The notes: a model not told the origin generated them from the letters alone. A stretch of 56,000 nucleotides of DNA from an uncultured Clostridia bacterium (GCA_944336475.1 CALVLD010000013.1:1-56000); one strand, 5' to 3'. Counted from the stretch's first letter, positions 18,961 to 28,040 are shown. A program made the numbers and translations.

Positions 18961-19191
18961 ATGCTCATACCCCTTTCGAAACTGCTGCCGAATCACGCAG
19001 GCACGATAACCGAGGTACCCCCAAACCATCCTCGGTTGGCAGGGATCGGCTTTACCCCGGGCACGGCGATAGTAAGGCTCTATTCGGCTCCGTCGGGCAG
19101 TCCCACGGCGTACCTTGTCAGAGGCGCAGTAGTTGCGCTGCGCACATCCGATGCCGACAGGATACTAGTATCAACGGAGGACTGCCCGTGA
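18961..19191 (+). CDS. feoA: FeoA-like ferrous iron transport protein
   Basis: A 76-residue SH3-like cytoplasmic protein that supports FeoB. The core LAGIGFTPGTAIVRLYSAP with a following VRGAVVALRTSDADRILV strand is FeoA-like. GGAGG lies 9 bases upstream of the ATG. Its stop overlaps the feoB GTG start (GTGA, 19188-19191), so feoB is translationally coupled. I found no clear Fur box or promoter in the 185 bases upstream of it; a CGTCC/GGACG hairpin lies near 18880. Confidence 0.88.
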   Translation: MLIPLSKLLPNHAGTITEVPPNHPRLAGIGFTPGTAIVRLYSAPSGSPTAYLVRGAVVALRTSDADRILVSTEDCP

Positions 19192-21017
19192 AACGCCGCA
19201 TGGACAAAAACACCCCCCTGATAGCATTTGCAGGAAACCCGAATGTCGGCAAGAGCACCCTGTTCAATGCAATAACGGGTATGAAGCAGCACACGGGCAA
19301 CTGGACAGGCAAGACGGTCGAGACGGCGAAGGCCTCTTGCCGCATAGGCGGCGTGAATTGCACCCTTGTGGATTTGCCCGGGTGCTATTCGCTTGAGGCA
19401 GCCTCTCCTGAGGAGGAGAATGCACGGGATTTCATTCAAAGCGGAAAGGCGGCTTGCACGGTGGTGGTCTGCGACGCCTCATGTCTGCCGAGGAGCCTTT
19501 CGCTTGCGCTGCAAATACTCCGTCATACCAATAGGGTGGTGATCTGCATCAACCTCATAGATGAGGCGGCGCGCAAAGGGGTATACCCCGATGCGGCTGT
19601 GCTTGAAAAAGCCTTAGGTGTGCAGGTGGTTACAACCAATGCCCTGCGCAGACGTGGGCTCGATCGCCTTTTCTGTGCCATATCGGGTGTGCTTTCGGGG
19701 ACATTCGTACCTACCCGTATGCCAATATCGGTGGACGTGTTCTCACAGGCGGAGGCGATAGCGAGAGACGCCGTGGTTTGGGATGCAGATACCGTATCCG
19801 CAAAGCGATTTAAGCTGGATCGCTTCCTCACGAACAGATTCATTGGAACGGCTGTCATGCTCCTGTTGCTGGGACTTGTGTTCTACATAACGGTGACGTT
19901 TGCAAACTATCCGTCGGAGCTGCTGTCTCGCCTATTGTTCGGTTTGTTGGAACACATAAAAACACTGCTCGTCTCGGTAGAAGTGTCGGAAGGATTTACA
20001 TCCGCACTGTGTGACGGCATGCTTGCTACACTGTTTAGAGTAGTGGCGGTGATGCTGCCGCCCATGGCGATATTCTTCCCGCTGTTCACGCTGTTGGAGG
20101 ATCTGGGCTATCTCCCCAGGGTCGCATTCAATCTGGACAGCGCATTCTGCCGCTGCAATGCCTGTGGAAAGCAGGCGCTTACCATGTGCATGGGGCTGGG
20201 CTGTACCGCAGTGGGGGTAACCGGCTGTCGTATAATCGAAACCAAGCGTGAGCGGCTTATTGCAGTGCTCACCAACTCTTTCATGCCATGCAATGGCAAA
20301 TTCCCCACGTTGATAGCAATCATCACAACATTTTTCGTGACAGGAAGCATGGTGGACGGTGTTTTCTCCGCAGTATGTCTTGTGGGAATAATGCTTCTTG
20401 CCGTTGGTTCAACGTTTTTGACATCGAAGCTGCTGTCAAAAACCATACTTAAAGGAGACAGCTCATCATTTGTACTGGAGCTCCCGCCGTTTCGACGCCC
20501 AAGGGTGGGGCAGGTGATAATCCGCTCGATCCTCGATAGAACGGTGTATGTGCTCGGCCGTGCGGCTATGGTAGCGGCGCCGGCAGGACTTGCAATATGG
20601 CTGCTTGCAAACATAGACATAGCAGGCGCCTCGCTCCTTGCCCACGGTGTTGAACTCCTCAACCCGATAGGAAAGGTGCTCGGGCTCGATGGTGCGATAC
20701 TCATGGCATTCATGCTTGCGCTGCCGGCAAACGAGCTCATGGTGCCCCTGCTCATGATGATATACATGGGTAGCGGCGCCATGACGGATTCTGCATGGCA
20801 GTTGGGGCAGGTACTTGCCGACAACGGTTGGACAGCAGTAACCGCAGTAAATACAATACTGCTCATGCTGTTCCACTCGCCATGTACAACGGCGCTGCTT
20901 ACGATAAAGAAGGAGACCGGCTCAATACGTTGGACAGCAGTCGCATTCCTGCTGCCGTCAGCATTGGGAGTGCTGCTCTGCCTTCTTGTCAACCTGACGG
21001 CAAGCCTGTTCAGATGA
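19188..21017 (+). CDS. feoB: Ferrous iron transporter FeoB
   Basis: A 609-residue membrane GTPase importing Fe(II). The GTG at 19188 is chosen: GGAGG ends 7 bases upstream and it overlaps feoA; the ATG at 19200 is an alternative. G motifs: AGNPNVGKSTLFN, DLPGCYS, and NLID as G4. The membrane part has two Gate-type repeats, with the conserved GLGCTAVGVTGCRII and SFMPCNGKFPTLIA blocks containing the transport cysteines. It is at the short end of the family and lacks a C-terminal FeoC-like or long loop extension. It needs Fe(II), fitting an anaerobe that makes several Fe-S enzymes nearby. Confidence 0.95.
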   Translation: MKRRMDKNTPLIAFAGNPNVGKSTLFNAITGMKQHTGNWTGKTVETAKASCRIGGVNCTLVDLPGCYSLEAASPEEENARDFIQSGKAACTVVVCDASCLPRSLSLALQILRHTNRVVICINLIDEAARKGVYPDAAVLEKALGVQVVTTNALRRRGLDRLFCAISGVLSGTFVPTRMPISVDVFSQAEAIARDAVVWDADTVSAKRFKLDRFLTNRFIGTAVMLLLLGLVFYITVTFANYPSELLSRLLFGLLEHIKTLLVSVEVSEGFTSALCDGMLATLFRVVAVMLPPMAIFFPLFTLLEDLGYLPRVAFNLDSAFCRCNACGKQALTMCMGLGCTAVGVTGCRIIETKRERLIAVLTNSFMPCNGKFPTLIAIITTFFVTGSMVDGVFSAVCLVGIMLLAVGSTFLTSKLLSKTILKGDSSSFVLELPPFRRPRVGQVIIRSILDRTVYVLGRAAMVAAPAGLAIWLLANIDIAGASLLAHGVELLNPIGKVLGLDGAILMAFMLALPANELMVPLLMMIYMGSGAMTDSAWQLGQVLADNGWTAVTAVNTILLMLFHSPCTTALLTIKKETGSIRWTAVAFLLPSALGVLLCLLVNLTASLFR

Positions 21018-21043
21018 AACCACTCTCTTTTGCCGAAAGAATA

Positions 21044-21072
21044 TTGACTATGCCGCAAATGACGGTTATAAT
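21044..21072 (+). promoter_or_regulatory. Promoter of tRNA-Leu
   Basis: -35 TTGACT (21044-21049), a 17-base spacer and -10 TATAAT (21067-21072). The predicted start is about 40 bases before the tRNA. Confidence 0.85.
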
Positions 21073-21118
21073 GCGAATGGGCAGAGCGGCAAAGCCGCAG
21101 TCTGTCCACGACCGCCAT

Positions 21119-21201
21119 GCGAATGTGGTGGAACGGCATACACAACGGACTTAAAATCCGTCGGCGAAAGCTTGTGGGTTCAAATCCCACCATTCGCACC
21201 A
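21119..21201 (+). tRNA. tRNA-Leu (UAA)
   Basis: The acceptor GCGAATG (21119-21125) pairs with CATTCGC (21191-21197), followed by A and an encoded CCA. The anticodon loop CTTAAAA gives anticodon TAA. The T arm is GTGGGTTCAAATCCCAC. A long variable arm, as expected for a class II tRNA, makes it 83 bases. Confidence 0.95.
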
Positions 21202-21241
21202 AATCAGCTGCCGCTGCTGATACAGGATCGGCAATGGTACA

Positions 21242-21321
21242 GACCACCGACAAAACCCCGCTTGCCGAGTAACAAACGGGGTCTTGTTAGTGGTCTGAAG
21301 CCCGTCAAACACGGGCTTGTT
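21242..21321 (+). terminator. Two hairpins ending the tRNA-Leu transcript
   Basis: First, a large nested stem: GACCAC (21242-21247) with GTGGTC (21290-21295), enclosing ACCCCG/CGGGGT. Second, AAGCCCGT (21298-21305) with ACGGGCTT (21311-21318), then TGTTCTT. The second has the better U-rich tail. The hairpins lie just past the stop of the convergent gntR but have no T run in that direction. Confidence 0.65.
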
Positions 21322-21339
21322 CTTATACTGCGGTTACGA

Positions 21340-22017
21340 TTATGCGCTGAGGAGCGGGGAGTTCTTGGAAAGCTCCTTCGTCCTCTGCAGATGTGTGCGA
21401 AGCAGACCTATGGCCAAATCGGTATCCTTATCGGCACAGGCGTTCAGCAGACGCTGATGCTCCTCGACCGTCTGGGCATAGGCCTCACTCGGCGCATAGT
21501 ACGGGCGGATGTACCTGTCAACATTGGCATGAAGCTGCTCGATAAGCTGCGTCATGAAGGGGTTGTTTGCCGCCTCATAAAGCGTGAAGTGAAACTTGAG
21601 ATTAAGATCTTCCAGCTTGTTGGGATCGGTCTCCTCGGCAGCCTCGTTCAAGATCGCCTGCGCACGCTCGATTATGTCGGGTGTGATATGCGTGATGGCG
21701 GCACGCATTGCGCCGAGCTCAAGCACAATACGGGTGTCCATTGCATTCTCAAGCTCTTCCCTCGTGAGCTTTGTGACGACGGCACCACGGTTAGGGTAGA
21801 TGCGAACCAGACCCTGTGCATCGAGCTGGCGGAAGGCCTCTCTTACGGGGATGTGGCTGACAGACAGCTGCGCCGAGATCTCGTCCTGACGAAGCGGCAT
21901 GCCGCCGGGCAGCACGCCACGGATGATTGCGGTGCGGATGACCTGAAAGACCCAGTCCCTTGCAGCCATTGATTTCTGCTGCATCTCCTCAGCGATGTCC
22001 TTTAACTGTACGCTCAT
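21340..22017 (-). CDS. GntR family regulator, FadR (FCD) subfamily
   Basis: A 225-residue DNA-binding regulator. The winged-helix N-terminus is RDWVFQVIRTAIIRG, then LRQDEISAQLSVSHIPVREA and LDAQGLVRIYPNRGAVV. The all-helical FCD ligand domain follows, with candidate metal/ligand histidines (LKFHFTLYEA, EEHQRLL). ATG 22017 is preferred over 22035 because GGAAGAGAG precedes it and the 6-residue extension is not family-like. It is divergent from hutH across a 293-base region with facing promoters and an inverted repeat. It is therefore the probable regulator of histidine catabolism, though FCD proteins are not the classic HutC (UTRA) type. Confidence 0.9.
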   Translation of the reverse strand: MSVQLKDIAEEMQQKSMAARDWVFQVIRTAIIRGVLPGGMPLRQDEISAQLSVSHIPVREAFRQLDAQGLVRIYPNRGAVVTKLTREELENAMDTRIVLELGAMRAAITHITPDIIERAQAILNEAAEETDPNKLEDLNLKFHFTLYEAANNPFMTQLIEQLHANVDRYIRPYYAPSEAYAQTVEEHQRLLNACADKDTDLAIGLLRTHLQRTKELSKNSPLLSA

Positions 22018-22078
22018 AAAAAAACTCTCTTCCATAATTATTGAAGGACATGACTTGCATTACTTCCCTCTGCGATAT

Positions 22079-22107
22079 ATTATAACGCATGCTCAGCAGC
22101 CTGTCAA
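22079..22107 (-). promoter_or_regulatory. Promoter of the gntR gene
   Basis: On the minus strand: consensus -35 TTGACA (22102-22107), a 17-base spacer and -10 TATAAT (22079-22084). Confidence 0.88.
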
Positions 22108-22110
22108 TAC

Positions 22111-22130
22111 GACAATGATAACAATTTGTC
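22111..22130. promoter_or_regulatory. Candidate operator of the GntR regulator
   Basis: An imperfect inverted repeat, GACAA(10)TTGTC, lies 3 bases upstream of the gntR -35 box in an AT-rich stretch. An overlapping AATGA(10)TCATT repeat (22114-22133) is offset by 3 bases. The position suits autoregulation; there is no matching copy at the hut promoter 110 bases away that I can see. Confidence 0.4.
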
Positions 22131-22243
22131 ATTTTTTCGAGAAACTTTTAACATATAAGTCTCCATGAGGCGCAAAATGCGGTGGAGTAGAAGATAGTTT
22201 GGAAACTGTGGGCCGTTTTGCTGCTGTTTAGGACGGCGGACGG

Positions 22244-22272
22244 TTGACGGAGTGGAAGATTTAACCTATAAT
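22244..22272 (+). promoter_or_regulatory. Promoter of the hut operon
   Basis: -35 TTGACG (22244-22249), a 17-base spacer and -10 TATAAT (22267-22272), about 38 bases before the hutH start. Confidence 0.87.
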
Positions 22273-22310
22273 ATGTAGTCGGAGCTATAAGAAAGGAAGT
22301 GGTATTTTCA

Positions 22311-23840
22311 ATGGAAATTCTTATCGATGGTTTGTCGCTCACAATAGAGCAGGTTGAAGCGGTCGCCCGCCGCCATGCCCATGTGCGCCTTACCGAAGCG
22401 GCCGAGGCATCCGTAAACCATGCCCGCGCCTATGTAGAGCAAAAGCTTGCAGACGGTGCGATAGTATACGGCCTCACAACGGGCTTTGGCAAATTCTCGG
22501 ATACGCTCATATCTGCGGAACAAACGGCGCAGCTCCAGAAGAATCTGATCATGTCCCATTCCTGTGGCATGGGGGCGCCCCTGCCGACTGAAGTCGTTCG
22601 TGCCGCAATGCTCCTACGCTGCAACGCGCTCTCCCGAGGCAACAGCGGAATAAGGCTCTCCACCCTCAAAACACTGCTTGCAATGCTCAATGCCGATGTT
22701 CACCCCATAGTACCCGAAAAGGGCAGTTTGGGTGCAAGCGGTGATTTAGCTCCACTTTCCCACATGGTACTCGTGATGCTCGGCCTCGGCGAGGCGGAAT
22801 ATCAGGGTGTTCGCATGTCGGGTGCAGAGGCAATGGCAAAGGCAGGCATCCCAACGGTCGAGCTTGCCGCAAAGGAGGGACTTGCCCTTATAAACGGTAC
22901 CCAGATAATGACGGCTATAGGCGCACTTGCCGTGGCCGACGCAATAAAGCTGACAAAAGTTGCCGATATTGCCGCAGCAATGACGGCGGAGGCCCAGAAT
23001 GGAATAACTTCCGCATTTGACTCCAAGGTACATGCCCTGCGCGGATACAGGGGTCAGCAGGATTCCGCCGCAAATCTGCTCACACTGCTTAATGGCAGCG
23101 GTCTTGCAGCAAGGACTCAGCCAAACAAGGTGCAGGACGCCTACTCCATCCGCTGCGCACCGCAGGTACACGGAGCAAGCAGGGATGCTATCGGCTACGT
23201 ATACGATGCCGTATCACGGGAGATTAATGCCGTTACGGATAATCCCATAATATTCCCCGATGATGACGAGGTCATCTCCGGGGGCAACTTCCACGGTCAG
23301 CCCATGGCGCTTGCATTTGATTTCCTCGGCATTGCGGTCTCTGAGCTTGCAAACATATCGGAGCGCAGGGTGGAGCGTCTGGTCAATCCTCAGCTCTCAT
23401 ATGGCCTTCCGGCATTCCTGACAAAACACGGCGGCGTCAATTCAGGCTTCATGATCGCACAGTACAGTGCGGCCTCCATGGTCTCCGAAAACAAGGTCTA
23501 TGCCCATCCTGCAAGCGTTGACTCCATACCCTCCTCTGCAAATCAGGAGGATCATGTTAGCATGGGCACCACTGCGGCACGCAAGGCACGCATGATCCTC
23601 GACAATGCACAAAAGGTGCTCGGCATAGAGCTCGTCTCTGCGGCGCAGGCACTGTGGCTCAGGTGTGGGGCTGAAAAGTGCGCGCCTGCGACCCGTGCTG
23701 TGTATAATCTGCTGAGGGAGACGATCCCACCCGTTGAGGAGGATGTGGTTCTGTATCCCCTGCTCAAGAGAGCTGACGAACTCATCAAGAACAACTGCAT
23801 CGTCAATGCAGCCGAGGCGGTCTGCGGCGAGCTGAAATAA
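22311..23840 (+). CDS. hutH: Histidine ammonia-lyase
   Basis: A 509-residue enzyme that turns L-histidine into urocanate and ammonia, step 1 of the pathway. The MIO cofactor triad Ala-Ser-Gly is at 142-144 in GSLGASGDLAPLSHM, exactly where known HutH has it. Also present: YGLTTGFG near residue 53 and FHGQPMA. The ATG at 22311 is preferred to an in-frame GTG at 22299, which would abut the Shine-Dalgarno (AAAGGAAG). It is the first gene of hutH-hutU-ftcD-hutI-fchA, and hutU follows after 20 bases. Confidence 0.97.
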   Translation: MEILIDGLSLTIEQVEAVARRHAHVRLTEAAEASVNHARAYVEQKLADGAIVYGLTTGFGKFSDTLISAEQTAQLQKNLIMSHSCGMGAPLPTEVVRAAMLLRCNALSRGNSGIRLSTLKTLLAMLNADVHPIVPEKGSLGASGDLAPLSHMVLVMLGLGEAEYQGVRMSGAEAMAKAGIPTVELAAKEGLALINGTQIMTAIGALAVADAIKLTKVADIAAAMTAEAQNGITSAFDSKVHALRGYRGQQDSAANLLTLLNGSGLAARTQPNKVQDAYSIRCAPQVHGASRDAIGYVYDAVSREINAVTDNPIIFPDDDEVISGGNFHGQPMALAFDFLGIAVSELANISERRVERLVNPQLSYGLPAFLTKHGGVNSGFMIAQYSAASMVSENKVYAHPASVDSIPSSANQEDHVSMGTTAARKARMILDNAQKVLGIELVSAAQALWLRCGAEKCAPATRAVYNLLRETIPPVEEDVVLYPLLKRADELIKNNCIVNAAEAVCGELK

Positions 23841-23860
23841 ATCGAAAGGCGGTTACGGCT

Positions 23861-25876
23861 ATGAACAACATCGATATTTCAAATGCAATGACAATAAAGC
23901 TTGATGCAACTCTTCCGGAGCATCCGAGCTTTGATCCCTCCATGCGCCGTGCCCCGGACAGGGGCTTCAGGCTCACCAAGGCGCAGACTCAGGTAGCCCT
24001 GCGAAATGCCCTGCGCTATGTGCCGGAGGAGCTTCATGCGACGCTTGCTCCCGAGTTTTTGCACGAGCTCAGGACAAGGGGCAGGATATATGCCTACCGC
24101 TACCGCCCCGAGGGCCGCATATACGGCAAGCCCATAGACGAGTATAAGGGCAACTGCATCGAGGGCAAGGCATTCCAGGTGATGATAGACAACAACCTCG
24201 ACTTTGAGGTTGCGCTCTATCCCTATGAGCTTGTCACATACGGCGAGACGGGTCAGCCCTGTCAGAACTGGCTGCAGTATCGTCTCATCAAAAAATACCT
24301 TGAGGAGCTTACCGACCACCAGACACTCGTTATAGAGAGCGGCCACCCCATCGGCCTGTTTCCCTCAAAGCCCACGGCGCCCAGGGTGATACTCACCAAT
24401 GCCCTAATGGTGGGCATGTTCGATAACCTTAAGGACTGGGAGATAGCTGAGGAGATGGGTGTCGCCAACTACGGCCAGATGACCGCAGGCGGCTGGATGT
24501 ACATAGGTCCGCAGGGAATAGTCCACGGCACGTTCAACACCATACTCGGCGCAGGCCGCAAGTATCTCGGCATACCCGAGAGCGGCGATCTGTCGGGCAG
24601 GGTATTCGTATCGAGCGGACTCGGCGGCATGAGCGGCGCGCAGCCCAAGGCCGCCAATATAGCAAACGCCGTTGGCGTATTTGCCGAGGTCGACCGCTCA
24701 CGCATTGAAACACGCTATAATCAGGGCTGGGTGAATGTAATATCCGACGATCTGAACGAGGTGTTCGCAATGGCAGAGCGGCACAGGGCGGAAAAGACCA
24801 CCATATCCATAGCCTATCATGGCAACATCGTCGATCTGCTTGAGGAGGCGGTAAAGCGTGGCTTCGGCATAGACCTCCTCTCCGACCAGACCTCCTGCCA
24901 CAATGTCTACAACGGCGGCTATTGCCCCGTCGGCTACACGTTTGAACAACGCACGGAGCTTCTCCACACCGATCGTGATGCATTTGAAAAGGCGGTCAAC
25001 GCATCCCTGCACCGTCACTTCAATGCCATCTGTGCTCTTGCAAAGTGCGGCACATACTTTTTTGATTACGGCAATTCCTTCATGAAGGCCGTGTACGATG
25101 CCGGCGTCAAGGAGATAAGCAAGAACGGCGTAGACGAGAAGGACGGCTTCATATTCCCCTCCTATGTCGAGGATCTCATGGGGCCCATGCTCTTTGATTA
25201 TGGCTATGGCCCGTTCCGCTGGGTATGTCTCTCCGGCAAGCATGAGGATCTTATCGCCACCGACCATGCGGCAATGAGCTGCATCGATCCCAACCGCCGC
25301 TATCAGGACAGGGATAACTACAACTGGATTCGTGATGCGGAGGCCAACAAGCTCGTTGTAGGCACCCAGGCACGCATATTGTATCAGGATGCGGAGGGGC
25401 GTACACGCATAGCCCTGCGCTTCAACGAGATGGTTCGCAACGGCGAGATAGGCCCCGTCATGATAGGTCGTGACCATCATGATGTCTCCGGCACGGATTC
25501 CCCTTTTAGGGAGACAGCCAACATCAAGGACGGCAGCAATGTCATGGCGGACATGGCGGTGCAGTGCTTTGCAGGCAATGCGGCACGGGGCATGAGTCTC
25601 TGTGCGTTGCACAACGGCGGCGGCGTGGGCATCGGCAAGGCGATAAACGGCGGCTTCGGCCTTGTGCTCGACGGCAGCGAGAGGATAGATGCAATAATAC
25701 GCTCCGCAATGATGTGGGACGTCATGGGCGGCGTTGCAAGGCGCGCATGGGCAAGGAATCCCCATTCAATGGAGACGAGTGCGGAGTACAACCGCAGCCA
25801 CGAGGGTGAGGCGCACATAACATTGCCGTATCTGGCGGATGATGCCCTCATAGAATCCCTCACATCGGATATGTAA
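23861..25876 (+). CDS. hutU: Urocanate hydratase, long form
   Basis: A 671-residue NAD+-dependent enzyme making 4-imidazolone-5-propionate from urocanate. It is about 115 residues longer than the Pseudomonas/Bacillus type (about 555), resembling the longer urocanase of anaerobes and eukaryotes. Visible motifs: YGQMTAGGWMYIGPQG, SGLGGMSGAQ (NAD site), SDQTSCHNVYNGG and FRWVCLSGKHEDL with the likely catalytic Cys at about 456. Near the end, LHNGGGVGIGKAINGGFG is family-typical. The spacing from hutH and the shared promoter make it the second gene of the operon. Confidence 0.96.
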   Translation: MNNIDISNAMTIKLDATLPEHPSFDPSMRRAPDRGFRLTKAQTQVALRNALRYVPEELHATLAPEFLHELRTRGRIYAYRYRPEGRIYGKPIDEYKGNCIEGKAFQVMIDNNLDFEVALYPYELVTYGETGQPCQNWLQYRLIKKYLEELTDHQTLVIESGHPIGLFPSKPTAPRVILTNALMVGMFDNLKDWEIAEEMGVANYGQMTAGGWMYIGPQGIVHGTFNTILGAGRKYLGIPESGDLSGRVFVSSGLGGMSGAQPKAANIANAVGVFAEVDRSRIETRYNQGWVNVISDDLNEVFAMAERHRAEKTTISIAYHGNIVDLLEEAVKRGFGIDLLSDQTSCHNVYNGGYCPVGYTFEQRTELLHTDRDAFEKAVNASLHRHFNAICALAKCGTYFFDYGNSFMKAVYDAGVKEISKNGVDEKDGFIFPSYVEDLMGPMLFDYGYGPFRWVCLSGKHEDLIATDHAAMSCIDPNRRYQDRDNYNWIRDAEANKLVVGTQARILYQDAEGRTRIALRFNEMVRNGEIGPVMIGRDHHDVSGTDSPFRETANIKDGSNVMADMAVQCFAGNAARGMSLCALHNGGGVGIGKAINGGFGLVLDGSERIDAIIRSAMMWDVMGGVARRAWARNPHSMETSAEYNRSHEGEAHITLPYLADDALIESLTSDM

Positions 25877-25910
25877 ACCCCAAAACAATCATAGATCGGA
25901 GGAAAGTATA

Positions 25911-26807
25911 ATGGCAAAGATAGTTGAATGTGTTCCCAATATCAGCGAAGGCAGGCGTCCCGAGGTGGTCGAGGCGGTCGTAAATGAGGTTCGTGCAATA
26001 CCAGGCGTAGTGCTGCTCGACTACTCCAGTGACGCAAGCCACAACCGCAGCGTTATCACCTTCTTCGGTGAGCCTGCAAGGGTGGCAGACGCAGCAGTTG
26101 CCGTTGCAAGGAAGGCGGCGGAGCTCATCGACCTTACACAGCACCAAGGTGCGCATCCCCGCATGGGTGCAGTCGACGTTGTTCCCTTCATACCCATCAA
26201 GGAGATGACGGTGGACGAGTGCGTAGAGCTGTCCCGTGCGGTAGGCAGGCGCATATTTGATGAAGCAGGCATGCCGGTGTTCCTGTATGAGGATTCCGCA
26301 ACCGCCCCCCACAGGGTCAACCTTGCCAAAATCCGCAAGGGCGAGTTCGAGGGCATGGCTGAAAAGGTGCAGCAGCCCGAATGGGAGCCCGACTTTGGCG
26401 GCAGGCAGATACATCCCACCGCAGGCGTCTGCGCCGTGGGCGCGCGTATGCCTCTCGTGGCGTTCAATATCAACCTCAACACATCCGACGTCTCCATCGC
26501 TGATAAGATCGCGCGCATACTCCGCAGGAGCAGCGGCGGCCTTGACTGCGTAAAGGCAATGGGCGTTTTGCTTGAGGATAGGAACATCGCACAGGTGTCC
26601 ATCAACATGACTAACTTCCACAAGACTCCCCTCTACCGTGTGGTGGAGTACACCCGTGCCGAGGCGGCAAGGTGGGGTGTGCAGGTCATAGGCACCGAGG
26701 TCATCGGCCTCGTTCCAATGCAGGCGCTTGTGGATTCTGCGGAATACTATATGCAGATAGAAAGCTTTGATTTTGAAAAGCAGGTATTGGAGAATCACCT
26801 GCTGTAA
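25911..26807 (+). CDS. ftcD: Glutamate formimidoyltransferase
   Basis: A 298-residue enzyme that moves the formimino group of N-formimino-glutamate to tetrahydrofolate, releasing glutamate. It corresponds to the N-terminal half of mammalian FTCD. Signatures: VECVPNISEGR at the start, HNRSVITFFG, HQGAHPRMGAVDVVPF (about residues 80-95, with the catalytic His) and VRARMPLVAFNINL-like sequence. The cyclodeaminase half is a separate gene two places downstream (fchA), typical of Clostridia. GGAGGAAAG precedes the ATG. Confidence 0.96.
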   Translation: MAKIVECVPNISEGRRPEVVEAVVNEVRAIPGVVLLDYSSDASHNRSVITFFGEPARVADAAVAVARKAAELIDLTQHQGAHPRMGAVDVVPFIPIKEMTVDECVELSRAVGRRIFDEAGMPVFLYEDSATAPHRVNLAKIRKGEFEGMAEKVQQPEWEPDFGGRQIHPTAGVCAVGARMPLVAFNINLNTSDVSIADKIARILRRSSGGLDCVKAMGVLLEDRNIAQVSINMTNFHKTPLYRVVEYTRAEAARWGVQVIGTEVIGLVPMQALVDSAEYYMQIESFDFEKQVLENHLL

Positions 26808-26816
26808 GGTGCAATC

Positions 26817-28040
26817 ATGCTGCTCATAAAAAACATAGGAACATTGGCCACGGCAAGGGGCGCAAAGCCTCTTGCCGGGCGTATGCAGAATGACGGGGTG
26901 GAGATGATAAGGGACGCCGCAGTGCTGGTCAATGGGGACAGGATAGCCGCCGTATTCGGTGCAGGCGAGCCTCTCCCCGATGCCGAGCGTGTGTTCGACG
27001 CCGAGGGCAAACTCGTCACTGCAGGACTTACGGACGCCCATACCCACCTTGTTTTCGGAGGCTGGCGTCAGCACGAGGTGCATCTCAAGCTGAGGGGCGC
27101 CGGCTATCTGGAAATACTGCAGGCAGGCGGCGGCATACTGAACACCCTTGTCGCCACCAGAAGCGCCTCCGAGGATGAACTGTACGACCGTGCTTCGGCA
27201 TTCCTTGATGAGATGCTCATGCATGGAATCACCACCGTGGAGATAAAGAGCGGCTACGGTCTCGATGCCGAAAATGAGCTTAAGCAGCTTCGTGTAATAA
27301 AAAGACTTATCAATAACGGATATGATGTCGTCCCCACGTTCATGGGCGCACATGCCGTTCCGCCGGAGTTTGCAGGAGATGCCGATGCATATGTGGAGTA
27401 CCTCTGCAATACCGTGCTGCCAATTGTGGCAGAGAGCGGTCTTGCGAAGTACTGCGATGCATTCTGCGAAACAGGCGTGTTCACGGTGGAGCAGAGCCGC
27501 AGGGTGCTTGAGACCGCAAAGCGTCTCGGCCTGCCATCAAAGATTCATGCCGATGAGATAGACGCCATAGGCGGCTCGGTGCTTGCGGGCGAGCTGAACG
27601 CCGTGTCGAGCGAGCATCTCATCGCAATCGATTCCAGGGGCGTCGAGGCGCTTGCCAAGGGCGGTGTCATTGCGTGTCTGCTACCTGCAACATCGTTCTA
27701 TCTCAACAAGGGCTATGCCCCTGCAAGGGATATGATAGAGGCAGGCGTTCCCGTTGCCATATGTACGGACTTCAACCCGGGCTCATGCCCGTCGCTCAAC
27801 CTGCAGTTCTGCATGAATCTGGGCTATCTGAAGTATCGTATGATGCCGGGGGAGATTCTTTCAGCAGTGACGCTCAACGCCGCCTGTGCAATAGGTCTGG
27901 GTGAAACGCACGGCACCGTCGAGGCCGGTAAGTCTGCGGATCTCGTGGTGTGGAACGCCCCCGACATTGACTATCTTGTGTACAGAATGGGGAGCAATCT
28001 GGTTTCCCACATCATCAGAAAAGGAGAAGTAATACTATGA
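26817..28040 (+). CDS. hutI: Imidazolonepropionase
   Basis: A 407-residue amidohydrolase-fold enzyme that opens 4-imidazolone-5-propionate to N-formimino-glutamate. Metal ligands: DAHTHLVFGG (about 73-82), KIHADEIDAIGG (about 240-251) and ICTDFNPGSCPS. AAGGTG lies upstream of the ATG, 9 bases after ftcD. Its TGA overlaps the next start (ATGA, 28037-28040). The pathway order is reaction 3, but the gene lies fourth. Confidence 0.96.
   Translation: MLLIKNIGTLATARGAKPLAGRMQNDGVEMIRDAAVLVNGDRIAAVFGAGEPLPDAERVFDAEGKLVTAGLTDAHTHLVFGGWRQHEVHLKLRGAGYLEILQAGGGILNTLVATRSASEDELYDRASAFLDEMLMHGITTVEIKSGYGLDAENELKQLRVIKRLINNGYDVVPTFMGAHAVPPEFAGDADAYVEYLCNTVLPIVAESGLAKYCDAFCETGVFTVEQSRRVLETAKRLGLPSKIHADEIDAIGGSVLAGELNAVSSEHLIAIDSRGVEALAKGGVIACLLPATSFYLNKGYAPARDMIEAGVPVAICTDFNPGSCPSLNLQFCMNLGYLKYRMMPGEILSAVTLNAACAIGLGETHGTVEAGKSADLVVWNAPDIDYLVYRMGSNLVSHIIRKGEVIL

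Noticed and set aside
20108..21253. 381-residue open frame opposite feoB
   Set aside because: It overlaps feoB and the tRNA-Leu gene, so it cannot be real coding sequence.
22299..22310. GTG start of hutH at 22299
   Set aside because: It would abut the Shine-Dalgarno; the ATG at 22311 has better spacing and gives the family N-terminus.
24698..25765. 355-residue open frame antisense to hutU
   Set aside because: A shadow of the urocanate hydratase gene, with no SD-start and no recognisable motif.
25860..27353. 497-residue open frame antisense to ftcD/hutI
   Set aside because: It lies wholly opposite strongly recognised enzymes and has no family motif; GC-rich coding sequence leaves long antisense frames.
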